A DNA stretch of 17,626 bases from Bacteroidales bacterium UBA5072 (GCA_002415855.1 DIAS01000052.1:1-17626); one strand, 5' to 3'. Positions 1-9,098 are shown, counted from the stretch's first letter. Numbers and translations are program-made. Notes: a model not told the origin generated them from the letters alone.

Positions 1-145
1 GCGGGTCCTCGGTCCATTCCACGGCCGGCTGATTATACCAGCGTCGAAGCGGATGACCCGCATCTTCATTTCTCTTCCAGGATCATCCGCCCATACACAG
101 TAAAGCAAAGAACGGCATACGAAATAGAAAAATCATGAGCTTCAT
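1..145 (-). pseudogene. 5' end of a GH95-like glycosidase with in-frame TGA, truncated by window edge
   Basis: Read on the minus strand from ATG at 143-145, the frame gives a 20-residue hydrophobic signal-like peptide (MKLMIFLFRMPFFALLCMGG). A TGA follows at 83-85, then 27 open residues in the same frame to the window edge. The open part contains RRWYNQPAVEWTEDP, which resembles the conserved start of GH95 alpha-L-fucosidases/galactosidases (LWYxxPAxxWxEALPxGNG). No ATG, GTG or TTG lies between the TGA and the WY motif, so the mature part has no start of its own. Either the gene is inactivated by a nonsense mutation, or the TGA is a sequence error. TGA is used as a normal stop by other genes here, so readthrough or recoding is unlikely. 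The family call rests on about 15 residues and is tentative. The gene is divergent from the permease at 417, which fits a glycan-utilisation locus. Confidence 0.5.
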
Positions 146-343
146 AAGGAACCGCTTTTATCAAATATAAAGAATTTGCTGATAATACCGGGCAAAATCA
201 TTCACGGGTACATTCCACTGAGCAACCTACCTTTCGTATTATCCCGGTTGTTTTCCTGCCCAATTCAAAAAATCTTTAATCAGCTGAGTATTTGATCATC
301 CCCTTTCATGCATGCATTGTGTCTGTTTTACCAATAAATTTAT

Positions 344-351
344 TAGTTTTG
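344..351 (+). promoter_or_regulatory. Candidate Bacteroidota -7 element for the permease gene
   Basis: TAGTTTTG matches the Bacteroidota sigma-70-type -7 consensus TAnnTTTG exactly. A TTG lies at 317-319, leaving a 24-base spacer, longer than the usual 19-21, so the -33 half is weak. It would give a leader of about 60 bases. The rest of the 271-bp divergent gap (146-416) shows no gene. Confidence 0.35.
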
Positions 352-416
352 ATAGCAGGCATCTGTGGCAATAGCTGACCTATCAGGAGTTCATTTACAT
401 TTCAATAGGGTACAAC

Positions 417-1622
417 ATGAAGACAAAAACCAGCATCGCATTGGCAGTAATGATGTTTTTACAGTATTACATATGGGGCTCCTGGTATGTGACCATGGGT
501 ACCTACATGACCGTTTTCCTTAAATCAACTGGTATACAGATTGGGGCCGTATACAGTGCCCTGGCCATTGCAACCATGATCTCACCCTTTTTCATCGGCA
601 TGGTGGCCGACCGGTTCTTTGCAGCACAACGGCTGATGGGAATTTTGCACCTGTTGGGGGGACTGCTGCTGATCATGGCAGCAAGAATTGAAAGCAACAC
701 TGCCTTTTACTGGGTTATTTTGCTTTATTCACTGGTCTACATGCCAACAATCGCCTTGTCAAACAGCGTGGCCTTCAGGCAAATGACTGATCCCGGAAAA
801 CAATTTCCCGTGGTACGGGTGTTCGGGACCGTTGGCTGGGTTGTTGCCGGTTTCATGATTGCCTTGCTGGGCATTGAAAAAACACCATCCACTTTTTATA
901 TGGCTGCCATCATTTCCATTTCACTCGGCCTCTTCAGTTTTTCACTGCCCGCAACGCCGCCACTTGGTAAATCGGAATCCTCGGCTAAATCCATTCTGGG
1001 GGTAGATGCTTTTGTACTGTTCAAGGACCGGCCATATCTGATCTTCTTTATTGCAGCTATTTTTGTTTGTATTCCCCTTTCTTTTTATTTTGGCTTTGCA
1101 AACCTTTATCTTAACCAGTCTGGCATGACCAATGCAGCAGGCAAGATGGTGATGGGCCAAATATCAGAAGCCTTGTTTATTCTGGCCATTCCATTTCTGT
1201 TCAACAGCATCGGCGTAAAAAAGATGTTGTTGATCGGGATGACAGCCTGGATACTCCGTTACCTCTGTTTCGCTTTTGGCGATATGGATGCCAATATATG
1301 GATGCTTTATACTGGGATCATCCTGCACGGGGTATGTTATGATTTCTTCTTTGTTACCGGCTACATGTATACTGAAAAGAAATCAAATGACAGAATCAAG
1401 AACGCAGCTCAGGGCTTGTTTACCTTTGTCACCTATGGCCTCGGCATGTTCATCGGCACCTGGTTTTCAGGGTTTGTGACCAGTTATTATTCGGTCAACC
1501 AGGTGTACAATTGGAAAAGTATATGGTTTATCCCTACTTATATTGCCGTGGCTGTGTTGGTATGTTTCATATTTTTCTTTAAGGAAAAGAAAAAGATCGA
1601 AGTAGCAGGGGCAGTGAATTAA
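417..1622 (+). CDS. MFS permease, nucleoside:H+ symporter (Nuc_H_symport/NupG) family
   Basis: This 401-residue polytopic inner-membrane protein has about 12 predicted hydrophobic helices, close to NupG/XapB length. The N-terminal segment YYIWGSWYVTMGTYM and the loop 2-3 motif GMVADRF (residues 61-67), an MFS motif-A-like GxxADR, are typical of the Nuc_H_symport family, which imports nucleosides with protons. Bacteroidota relatives often sit beside carbohydrate genes and their real substrate is often unknown, so import of a sugar or nucleoside is only inferred. The C terminus ends in a basic tail (KEKKKIE). The ATG is preceded by an A-rich leader with no clear Shine-Dalgarno, normal for this phylum. 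The GH3 gene follows after 59 bp on the same strand, and the two may be cotranscribed. The likely GH95 gene diverges upstream. Confidence 0.85.
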   Translation: MKTKTSIALAVMMFLQYYIWGSWYVTMGTYMTVFLKSTGIQIGAVYSALAIATMISPFFIGMVADRFFAAQRLMGILHLLGGLLLIMAARIESNTAFYWVILLYSLVYMPTIALSNSVAFRQMTDPGKQFPVVRVFGTVGWVVAGFMIALLGIEKTPSTFYMAAIISISLGLFSFSLPATPPLGKSESSAKSILGVDAFVLFKDRPYLIFFIAAIFVCIPLSFYFGFANLYLNQSGMTNAAGKMVMGQISEALFILAIPFLFNSIGVKKMLLIGMTAWILRYLCFAFGDMDANIWMLYTGIILHGVCYDFFFVTGYMYTEKKSNDRIKNAAQGLFTFVTYGLGMFIGTWFSGFVTSYYSVNQVYNWKSIWFIPTYIAVAVLVCFIFFFKEKKKIEVAGAVN

Positions 1623-1681
1623 TGGTGGCATTTTGTAATTCGGTTATCTATGACTATTATAAACCTACAATACTTTAAGTC

Positions 1682-4309
1682 ATGAGGAAAATACTATTAT
1701 CGATTCTGTTCGTAGTTCCTGTATGCGCCGGCATGTTTTGCCAGAATACTTACCAGTATCCTTTCCAGAATCCCCGTTTGCCGGTCGACGAGCGGGTCCA
1801 CGATCTGGTTTCCCGGATGACCCTTCAGGAAAAGGTAACCCAGTTCTTCAACCATGCTGAGGCTATACCAAGGCTCGATATTCCTGCCTATGACTGGTGG
1901 AACGAATGTCTTCATGGAGTTGCACGAGCCGGCAAAGCGTCAGTGTTTCCACAAGCGATCGGTCTTTCCGCCACGTTTGATGAGGATCTCATGTTCCGCG
2001 TGGCCACCGCCATATCCGACGAAGCACGGGCTAAACATCATAATTTCATCCGCAATAATGTGCGAAGCATTTATACCGGATTGACCTTCTGGTCGCCCAA
2101 CATTAATATATTTCGCGATCCGCGCTGGGGCCGCGGACAGGAGACTTACGGCGAAGATCCTTACCTTACCGGCCGCATGGCCGTCAATTTCATCAAAGGC
2201 CTGCAGGGCGATGACCCGAAATACCTGAAAACGGTTGCCACAGCCAAGCATTATGCCGTTCACAGCGGCCCGGAATACAGCCGTCATATCGATAATATTT
2301 TCGTGAATGACCGTGATCTCTATGAAACCTATCTGCCTGCTTTTAAGGCTGCTGTGGAGGAGGCAAATGTTCAGTCGGTCATGTGCGCCTACAACCGTTT
2401 TCGGGATAAGCCCTGCTGTGGCTCAGACCTGCTGTTGAGTGATATCCTTCGTAACGATTTTGGATTTTCCGGCTATGTAGTATCTGATTGCGGTGCAATC
2501 AGTGATTTCTTTACAAAAAATACACACCATGTGGTTGAGACTTCCTCCCGGGCATGGGGCTGGTCAGTAGCCACCGGAACCGATATCAACTGTGAAATGG
2601 CCAGAACTTTCCTGGTCAGTGACCTTGACTCTGCCATTCAAACAGGAATTATCAACGAAAAAGACCTGAATACATCACTCGAACGACTTTTCAGGGCCAG
2701 GTTCAAACTGGGAATGTTCGATCCTGATGAGATGGTGGCCTATGCCAGTATTCCGCTTTCTGTTGTAGGTTCAAAGGAACACCTGGACATAAACCTGCAG
2801 GCAGCTGAAAAGTCACTTGTTTTGCTGAAAAACAATGGCATTCTCCCGCTGAAAAATTATAAAAAAGTAGCCCTGATCGGACCCAATGCAGATAACTTTG
2901 ATATCCTGATCGGCAATTACAACGGAGAACCTGTTAATCCCGTGACCCCGCTCAAAGCCCTGCGCGATATGCTTGGCATTGACAATGTAATCTATACGCC
3001 AGGTTGTGCCATTGTTCAGGATGTGTACACCAATTTTGAGGTTGTTGGTGCTGATTGCCTTTTTCATACTGAAGAGGGGAAAAGCGTAAAAGGGCTCAAA
3101 GCCGAATACTTCGACAACAACATGTTTAAAGGAACTCCCAAACTGGTGAGGACCGACAATACCATTGATTTTTACTGGCTCAGATCACCAGTAAATGAGA
3201 ATCTTATAGAGGATACTTTCTCCGTGAGGTGGACCGGCCAGCTTATACCCGTAAAATCAGGGACATTTATTTTTGGCGGCAATGTAATGCTGAAAATTGA
3301 TGGAAAACTGGTCGCAGATAAAGGAATTGTGCTTGAAAAGGGAAAATCATATAACATAGAAGCTTCCATGGCGATTGCTCCTTTCTGGTGGTCCAATGCA
3401 GTTGAGCCTTCGGCAAAACTAACCTGGATAGAAACCACTCGTGATTACCACAAAGAAGCCCTGGATGCGGCACAGAAAGCTGATGTGATTATTTTTTGCG
3501 GCGGTATTAGTGCCAGTCTTGAGGGTGAGGAGATGCCACTTGAGATTGAAGGTTTTTCGCATGGTGACCGGACTAGCCTGAATTTACCCGCAACACAGGA
3601 AAAACTGCTGATGGAGCTTCACAAGACCGGAAAGCCGGTTGTTTTGGTGAACTTCAGTGGCAGCGCCATGTCACTGAACTGGGAAGCACAAAACCTGCCT
3701 GCTATCGTCCAGGCTTTTTACCCGGGCGAACTCACAGGAACTGCCCTTGTAAATGTACTTTTTGGAAATACAAATCCCTCAGGCAGGCTGCCGGTTACAT
3801 TCTACAAATCCGTGAATGATCTGCCCGATTTCAAAGATTATGCCATGGAAGGCCGCACCTATCGTTATTTCAGAGGAGAGCCACTGTGGGGTTTCGGATT
3901 CGGTCTTAGCTATACCACATTTGCATACAAGAACCTGCAGGTGCCTGCTTTGTTTGAAGCCGGAGATGAGGTAAAACTTTCTGTGGATGTGACCAATTCC
4001 GGTAAACTGGATGGCGAAGAAGTGGTTGAGGTCTATGTAACGGACAAGGAAGCGACCGTACCAGTTCCCCTGCGCTCTCTGGCTGCATTCAAAAGGGTAA
4101 TGCTGCGGGCCGGAGAAACCAAGAAGGTTGAATTCACCCTGAAACCCGAGCAGTTCTCATTGTTAGATAATGACTATCACCGGGTCATTGAGCCTGGAAC
4201 ATTCATACTATCCGTCGGAGGTAAGCAACCGGCGGCAGCCTTTGTTGCGGACGGATCGGTTTTACAAACCGAAATAAACATAACCGGGCAATCGGTTGTT
4301 ATTCATTAG
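1682..4309 (+). CDS. Secreted GH3 beta-xylosidase/beta-glucosidase with PA14 insert
   Basis: This 875-residue exo-glycosidase has a signal peptide (about residues 1-20). The GH3 N-terminal barrel covers about 35-340 with KHYAVHSGPE near 189 and the nucleophile Asp269 in VVSDCGAI. The GH3 C-terminal alpha/beta domain (about 375-700) is interrupted by a PA14 domain at about 468-590 (GLKAEYFDNNMF onward). An Fn3-like domain covers about 755-870. The SDCGAI context is that of the xylosidase-type GH3 branch rather than the SDW branch. The LEGEEM segment at 613-618 is a likely site for the acid/base Glu. PA14 inserts are thought to shape substrate recognition beside the active site. Expected action is removal of terminal beta-xylose or beta-glucose from plant oligosaccharides in the periplasm. 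Sugar specificity cannot be fixed from sequence alone. It lies between the permease and the copper ATPase. Confidence 0.92.
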   Translation: MRKILLSILFVVPVCAGMFCQNTYQYPFQNPRLPVDERVHDLVSRMTLQEKVTQFFNHAEAIPRLDIPAYDWWNECLHGVARAGKASVFPQAIGLSATFDEDLMFRVATAISDEARAKHHNFIRNNVRSIYTGLTFWSPNINIFRDPRWGRGQETYGEDPYLTGRMAVNFIKGLQGDDPKYLKTVATAKHYAVHSGPEYSRHIDNIFVNDRDLYETYLPAFKAAVEEANVQSVMCAYNRFRDKPCCGSDLLLSDILRNDFGFSGYVVSDCGAISDFFTKNTHHVVETSSRAWGWSVATGTDINCEMARTFLVSDLDSAIQTGIINEKDLNTSLERLFRARFKLGMFDPDEMVAYASIPLSVVGSKEHLDINLQAAEKSLVLLKNNGILPLKNYKKVALIGPNADNFDILIGNYNGEPVNPVTPLKALRDMLGIDNVIYTPGCAIVQDVYTNFEVVGADCLFHTEEGKSVKGLKAEYFDNNMFKGTPKLVRTDNTIDFYWLRSPVNENLIEDTFSVRWTGQLIPVKSGTFIFGGNVMLKIDGKLVADKGIVLEKGKSYNIEASMAIAPFWWSNAVEPSAKLTWIETTRDYHKEALDAAQKADVIIFCGGISASLEGEEMPLEIEGFSHGDRTSLNLPATQEKLLMELHKTGKPVVLVNFSGSAMSLNWEAQNLPAIVQAFYPGELTGTALVNVLFGNTNPSGRLPVTFYKSVNDLPDFKDYAMEGRTYRYFRGEPLWGFGFGLSYTTFAYKNLQVPALFEAGDEVKLSVDVTNSGKLDGEEVVEVYVTDKEATVPVPLRSLAAFKRVMLRAGETKKVEFTLKPEQFSLLDNDYHRVIEPGTFILSVGGKQPAAAFVADGSVLQTEINITGQSVVIH

Positions 4310-4319
4310 TAGATGGCCA

Positions 4320-4333
4320 GCCTGTCGACAGGC
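4320..4333. repeat. 14-bp perfect palindrome GCCTGTCGACAGGC between GH3 and copA
   Basis: The palindrome sits in the short gap between the GH3 stop and the preferred copA start. The overlapping 16-mer CCTGTCGACAGGCAGG (4321-4336) recurs in inverted orientation, with one mismatch, at 15107-15122 inside the PHP gene. It is probably a copy of a dispersed short repeat rather than an operator. Confidence 0.6.
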
Positions 4334-4357
4334 AGGTCAGTAATTGGTAATCTTGTA

Positions 4358-6574
4358 ATGGAAAAAATTGCTGTAAAGACTTTTCCGGTAACAGGTATGA
4401 GCTGTGCATCCTGTGCCCTGTATGTTGAAAATACGCTCAAGTCGCAGCCTGGCATTAAGAGTGCCTCGGTAAATTACGCGAATGCATCGGTGCAGGTTGA
4501 ACTTGATGTGAATAGTGCGGATATACCTGCCATCAAATCATCTATCCAGTCAATCGGATACGACCTGTTGGTCGAAGAGGAGGATCAGTCGGTCCAGGAT
4601 GAATATCAGCTCAAACATTTCAGGAAACTGAAACGAAATACAGTCTGGTCCATTATCCTTGCACTTCCGGTCGTTATCATTGGCATGTTCCTGATGAACA
4701 TGCCATATGCCAACCTGGTAATGCTGACACTCACGACGCCCGTTTTAGTCTGGTTTGGCCGGAACTTTTTTGTGAATGCCCTTAAACAGGCTAAACATGG
4801 CAAAGCCAACATGGATACCCTTGTAGCACTGAGCACCGGAATTGCTTATTTATACAGTGTATTTAACACATTCTTCCCGGGATTCTGGCACAGCCAGGGA
4901 TTGCATCCGCACGTGTACTACGAAGCAACGGCGGTTGTAATTGCATTCATATTGCTGGGTAAAGTACTGGAAGACCGGGCTAAAGCCAGAACATCCTCGG
5001 CTATTAAAAAGCTGATAGGACTACAACCGGCTGAGGTTACGTTAGTCGATGAAACCGGAACTGAAAAAGTCATTCTGATTGCTTCCGTAAAGGCCGGTGA
5101 CAGGTTGCTTGTAAGGCCCGGCAACAGGATTGCAGTGGATGGGGAGATCCTGACAGGCTCCTCCGCCGTGGATGAGAGCACCATTACCGGTGAATCGCTG
5201 CCCGTTGAGAAAGAATCGGGTGGTAAAGTCTTTGCAGGGACCATGAACCTCAATGGCAGCTTTTTGATGCTGGCCAGACAGGTGGGCGCTGAAACCCTCC
5301 TGTCGCACATTATAGAAATGGTTAGGCAGGCTCAGGGAAGTAAGGCACCTGTACAAAAGACCGTGGATAAGATTGCCGGTATTTTTGTTCCGGTTGTCAT
5401 AGCGATTGCTTTGACCAGTTTTGTCCTCTGGGCGATTTTTGGCGGTGAACACGCCCTGACCCATGCTTTGATGGCCATGGTGACCGTTCTGGTTATTGCC
5501 TGCCCATGCGCACTGGGACTGGCAACACCAACAGCAGTCATGGTAGGCATGGGCAAGGGAGCTGAAAATGGCATTCTGATTAAAGACGCCGAAAGCCTTG
5601 AGATTTTGCATAAGGTGAATGCAGTGGTTCTGGATAAGACCGGTACCATAACCGAAGGTAAACCGGTGGTTACTGATACAATCTGGCTGGTTGACCCACA
5701 GGAACAATTGTTCCTGAAAAGTATACTGCTGGCTCTCGAAAATAAATCCTCACACCCGCTGGCTGAAGCTGTGGCAGAATCGATAAAAAACGAAGATAAT
5801 GTGCGGATTGAACCGGAAACTTTTGAAAATCTGCCTGGAAAAGGTATTGTCGCTACTTTTAGAAACAGCAGGTATCTTGCCGGTAATATCAAACTGATGT
5901 CTGATTTCGGTGTAGCTATTCCTGATTTACCCATGCAAAGGATCAGCGAGTTTCAGCACGAAGCCAGGACAGTGATCTGTTTTGCCAGGGATGACAAAGT
6001 CATAGCCCTGATTGCACTGGCGGATAAGCTCAAAGATACCTCTTCACGCGCTATACAAATGCTGACCGATGCGGGAATCGAAGTGTTCATGCTCACCGGT
6101 GATAATCTTCAGACCGCAAGGGCAGTGGCTTCACAGGTAGGAATTCTACATTATAAGGCCAATATGCTGCCTGCCGATAAGGCCGGCTATGTCAGGCAGT
6201 TGCAGACTGAAGGGAAGGTCGTTGCCATGGTCGGTGACGGCATTAATGATTCACACGCCCTGGCAGAGGCCGATATAAGCATAGCCATGGGAAAAGGTTC
6301 AGATATCGCAATGGATGTTTCCGGGATGACCATCATTTCTTCTGATCTTCAGAAAATAGCAAAAGCCGTGCAATTATCAAGACTGACGGTCAGTACGATC
6401 CGCCAGAACCTTTTTTGGGCTTTTATCTATAATGTTATAGGCATTCCTGTTGCGGCCGGTGCGCTTTATCCGTGGGGCTTCATGCTTAATCCGATGATCG
6501 CGGCAGCAGCTATGGCAATGAGCTCGGTGTCGGTGGTAAGCAATAGTCTGAGACTTAGAACGAAGAAGTTGTGA
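4358..6574 (+). CDS. copA: Cu(I)-exporting P1B-type ATPase (CopA)
   Basis: This 738-residue inner-membrane pump moves Cu(I) out of the cytoplasm using ATP. It has one N-terminal heavy-metal-associated domain with GMSCASC at residues 13-19 and about eight membrane helices. The actuator motif TGES is at 277-280 and the membrane CPC copper site at 382-384. The phosphorylated Asp426 is in DKTGT, the SEHP-type His is 466 (SSHPL), and GDGIND starts near 626. YN in helix 7 and MSSxxxVxxNSLRL in helix 8 are signatures of the Cu(I) subclass. An in-frame ATG at 4313 would add 15 residues encoded by a palindromic repeat, so the ATG at 4358, just before the HMA domain, is preferred. No CsoR/CopY or CopZ gene is adjacent. 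The GDGINDSHALA motif has His where Pro is usual. Confidence 0.95.
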   Translation: MEKIAVKTFPVTGMSCASCALYVENTLKSQPGIKSASVNYANASVQVELDVNSADIPAIKSSIQSIGYDLLVEEEDQSVQDEYQLKHFRKLKRNTVWSIILALPVVIIGMFLMNMPYANLVMLTLTTPVLVWFGRNFFVNALKQAKHGKANMDTLVALSTGIAYLYSVFNTFFPGFWHSQGLHPHVYYEATAVVIAFILLGKVLEDRAKARTSSAIKKLIGLQPAEVTLVDETGTEKVILIASVKAGDRLLVRPGNRIAVDGEILTGSSAVDESTITGESLPVEKESGGKVFAGTMNLNGSFLMLARQVGAETLLSHIIEMVRQAQGSKAPVQKTVDKIAGIFVPVVIAIALTSFVLWAIFGGEHALTHALMAMVTVLVIACPCALGLATPTAVMVGMGKGAENGILIKDAESLEILHKVNAVVLDKTGTITEGKPVVTDTIWLVDPQEQLFLKSILLALENKSSHPLAEAVAESIKNEDNVRIEPETFENLPGKGIVATFRNSRYLAGNIKLMSDFGVAIPDLPMQRISEFQHEARTVICFARDDKVIALIALADKLKDTSSRAIQMLTDAGIEVFMLTGDNLQTARAVASQVGILHYKANMLPADKAGYVRQLQTEGKVVAMVGDGINDSHALAEADISIAMGKGSDIAMDVSGMTIISSDLQKIAKAVQLSRLTVSTIRQNLFWAFIYNVIGIPVAAGALYPWGFMLNPMIAAAAMAMSSVSVVSNSLRLRTKKL

Positions 6575-6609
6575 GGGTTGTAATTGTTTATCCAAAACGA
6601 TCACAACCC
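6575..6609. terminator. Long hairpin after copA, candidate bidirectional terminator
   Basis: Immediately after the copA TGA, GGGTTGT (6575-6581) pairs with ACAACCC (6603-6609). The pairing continues inward (6583-6589 with 6595-6601) to a 5-base loop ATCCA. This makes a stem of about 15 bp with one A.C mismatch and one G.T pair. No T-run follows on either strand, so it is not a classical intrinsic terminator. Its place between convergent genes suits transcript end formation or 3'-end protection. Confidence 0.5.
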
Positions 6610-6721
6610 ACAGCCTGCGACATTCAATCAAAAATGACAAATACCAGATACTTGGCAGCTGATGATCTCCTTTGACTTCTGGTTACTTTCCGCTGTCCGA
6701 TAATATGCCTGGTTCCTGAAA

Positions 6722-9013
6722 TTAATTCACCTGTAATGATTTAACTGCAAAATTATAAAAGTTGCCTGTTATAATTTTTGATTGAAATGCTTTATCAGGA
6801 TAAGCATCATAAAACATTTTCAGGAATTTTTTGAAATAGTCAAACCGTACATCGGTAATCGCATCAGGGGCCAAAGCAATCTGGTCCTTTCCAAGCTGAT
6901 TCAATAACGCAGTAAACCGCTTCAAGTCTTCCTCCAATCCATTCTCCAACCCGGGCTGAAAAACCATCAGATGCCCTTTGTCTTTTATACAACGCACCAT
7001 CGTATCCGATAGCATCTTCGTTTTAGTATTGTATATAAGACAGGGATCCATGGCAACCGGGATCAAGGTTTCAAGAGCAGGATCACTGAGGTTGTCCAGG
7101 AGCAGACCGACCCCGTTTTCGGACGAGATCCTGACCAGTCTGTGAAGAATTGAAGTATCTTTAAATGCACCCGATTCATTATCAACCATGGCCAACCTGA
7201 AGCCGAATTTTGCAAGGACTTTGAACATCAGTTCGTCCGTTTGAATGGCATCCGGAGGAAAAACGCCCAACAATCCCGACCGGTAATTCATGGCATCATA
7301 GGCGGTATTTGCCAGTACAAATTTTTTACTTGTACCGGCCGCCTTTGATGCTTTGTCAAAAGCGCCCAGCAAGGCCACCAGATTTTTTGCCGGGTCGATG
7401 GATACTGCAGTATCGGAAAAGTCGACAAAAGCCAGCCTGAAGTTCTTGTTCTTCAGATCATTCAGGAAATTCCTGGAATACACAGGACTTAGAATATTGT
7501 AATTGAGAAGCTTAACGATATTCTCATCAAAACGCATTTCAGAAATAAATGTCTCCTTTGCACAGGCGATCTTTTCCGTACAGTCATAGATGAAATCCCC
7601 TGTAAACTGCAGGATATCCGTTTTGATCTTTGCGGGATCATCAGCAGGCTGATGATAATCGGGATGAGGACCGGCGGTCATTCCTGCAAAAGCCGGTATA
7701 CCGTGCATCAGGAAATGATTATGATCACTGCCGCCCAGACCTCCTTCACTCCAATTTATTTTTTTTAACAAGGCGGTATCAACATTCGTCTTAATAAACT
7801 CATAAACTTCAGGAGCGAATTCAGTACCGGGCATGTTCAGTTTACCATCTCCGAGTCCGACCATATCGAGGTTAAAATAGACGACTATTTTCTTCAGATC
7901 AATGGTGGGTTTCTCACACCAGGCTTTTGATCCAAGCAGACCCATCTCTTCACCTGTCCAGCCAACGAATACGATACTCCTTTTGGGTTTGAAGCTATTT
8001 TTAACCATGGCCTGTGCAATACCAAGGGCTACTGCAGGTCCTGAAGCGTTATCATCAGCACCGTTCCTGATGTTACCGGAATCATCCGTCCCCACATGAT
8101 CGATGTGGCCTCCTATAAGGATATATTCATCCTTTAATTTCCTGTCTGTGCCGGGGATCATAGCCAATACATTCCTTGTGCTTATGAATGGCTTGCTGTT
8201 TGCTTTTGCCGTCATTGCACATTTCAAATCTGTCCGGAATGACTTTGTCTGATTATCCAGCGTATAGTTTAACCTGTAAAAAGGATTCCCGGAATTTGTA
8301 ACGATATACCTGACAACCCGTTCATCCACTGAGAATACAGGAAATCCCTCAATGACGCTTACTTCGGCAAGATGATTGTCATACTGAGGCATGAGTCTTT
8401 GTGAATTTGCCCGCGACTGCGGTTCATAGAAAAGAACTCCCAGGGCACCATGCCGGTAACAATATTCTGCCTTCACCGAGTCAATGCACGATGGTCTCCA
8501 ACTTTCGAAATCATTTTTGGGTGCGCCCCGCCTGATAATGACAATTTTATTGCTGATGTCAAGGCTGTCAAAATCGTTGCGGCCTTTTTCCGGATTATAG
8601 ATGCCATAGCCGGCAAAAACCACTTCAGCTTCAGCTTCTCCCCTGCTGCTCTTATATGCCTCCGTAAAATCCTCACCATAGCCGTAGTAAAAGGTCCTGT
8701 TGTTTATAACCAGGGTGGGATCAACATCGAACTCCTCGTCATTGGGGATCGTGTAATGATAAAAGTAAGTACCACTATCACCTGCAGGTTTAAGATTAAG
8801 CTTTCTGAACTCATTTGCGAAATATTCCTCAGTCATTTCGCAGCCCTTCGTACCGGTTTCCCGTCCCTGATACTCATCCGAAGCGATGATGCTGATTATG
8901 GCATTGATGTTTTTACCATCCACTTTCATTGTCCACTGAGCTTCAGCTGACAAAGGCATCAATGACAGCAGTGCAAAAAGACAAGCTTTTACTTGCAGGT
9001 TGGGTGTTCTCAT
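6722..9013 (-). CDS. Secreted M28 metallopeptidase with C-terminal degenerate M19-like domain
   Basis: This 763-residue protein has a signal peptide (about 1-25, ending AEAQ) and a protease-associated-type region at about 95-265. The M28 zinc aminopeptidase domain spans about 275-485. All di-zinc ligands are visible: His303 (GGHIDHVG), Asp321 (GADDNASG), Glu355/Glu356 (TGEEMG), Asp383 (NLDMVG) and His454 (YHQPADD). It should remove N-terminal residues from peptides in the periplasm or outside. Residues about 495-763 are not part of a usual M28 protein. Their order of motifs resembles the M19 membrane dipeptidase barrel: GLLGVFPPDA, FGFRLAMVDN, NGVGLLLDNLSD, DPCLIYN and TGNFYNFAVKSL. The metal-binding His and Glu positions of M19 are replaced, so this part is probably non-catalytic. 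The gene stands alone, convergent with copA and divergent from the LRR gene. Confidence 0.9.
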   Translation of the reverse strand: MRTPNLQVKACLFALLSLMPLSAEAQWTMKVDGKNINAIISIIASDEYQGRETGTKGCEMTEEYFANEFRKLNLKPAGDSGTYFYHYTIPNDEEFDVDPTLVINNRTFYYGYGEDFTEAYKSSRGEAEAEVVFAGYGIYNPEKGRNDFDSLDISNKIVIIRRGAPKNDFESWRPSCIDSVKAEYCYRHGALGVLFYEPQSRANSQRLMPQYDNHLAEVSVIEGFPVFSVDERVVRYIVTNSGNPFYRLNYTLDNQTKSFRTDLKCAMTAKANSKPFISTRNVLAMIPGTDRKLKDEYILIGGHIDHVGTDDSGNIRNGADDNASGPAVALGIAQAMVKNSFKPKRSIVFVGWTGEEMGLLGSKAWCEKPTIDLKKIVVYFNLDMVGLGDGKLNMPGTEFAPEVYEFIKTNVDTALLKKINWSEGGLGGSDHNHFLMHGIPAFAGMTAGPHPDYHQPADDPAKIKTDILQFTGDFIYDCTEKIACAKETFISEMRFDENIVKLLNYNILSPVYSRNFLNDLKNKNFRLAFVDFSDTAVSIDPAKNLVALLGAFDKASKAAGTSKKFVLANTAYDAMNYRSGLLGVFPPDAIQTDELMFKVLAKFGFRLAMVDNESGAFKDTSILHRLVRISSENGVGLLLDNLSDPALETLIPVAMDPCLIYNTKTKMLSDTMVRCIKDKGHLMVFQPGLENGLEEDLKRFTALLNQLGKDQIALAPDAITDVRFDYFKKFLKMFYDAYPDKAFQSKIITGNFYNFAVKSLQVN

Positions 9014-9098
9014 GATATTTAGTTTAATATTTGGGATTAGTCGCCGTAAATTAGCTAAAATATAGACTGCTCAAACAAGATTTATCTTCCTTTCCACG

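Noticed and set aside
83..85. Selenocysteine or reassigned TGA
   Set aside because: TGA ends several intact genes here, and it falls in a signal-peptide junction with no catalytic need; no selenocysteine insertion structure was seen.
5042..5707. 221-residue open frame on the minus strand inside copA
   Set aside because: It lies wholly opposite the conserved ATPase core, has no recognisable domain, and its composition is that of an antisense shadow.
5332..5934. 200-residue open frame on the minus strand inside copA
   Set aside because: Serine-rich antisense shadow of the phosphorylation and nucleotide-binding domains; no family resemblance.
8450..8950. 166-residue plus-strand open frame opposite the M28 gene
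   Set aside because: It overlaps the signal peptide and PA region of a well-supported gene and has no domain or promoter.
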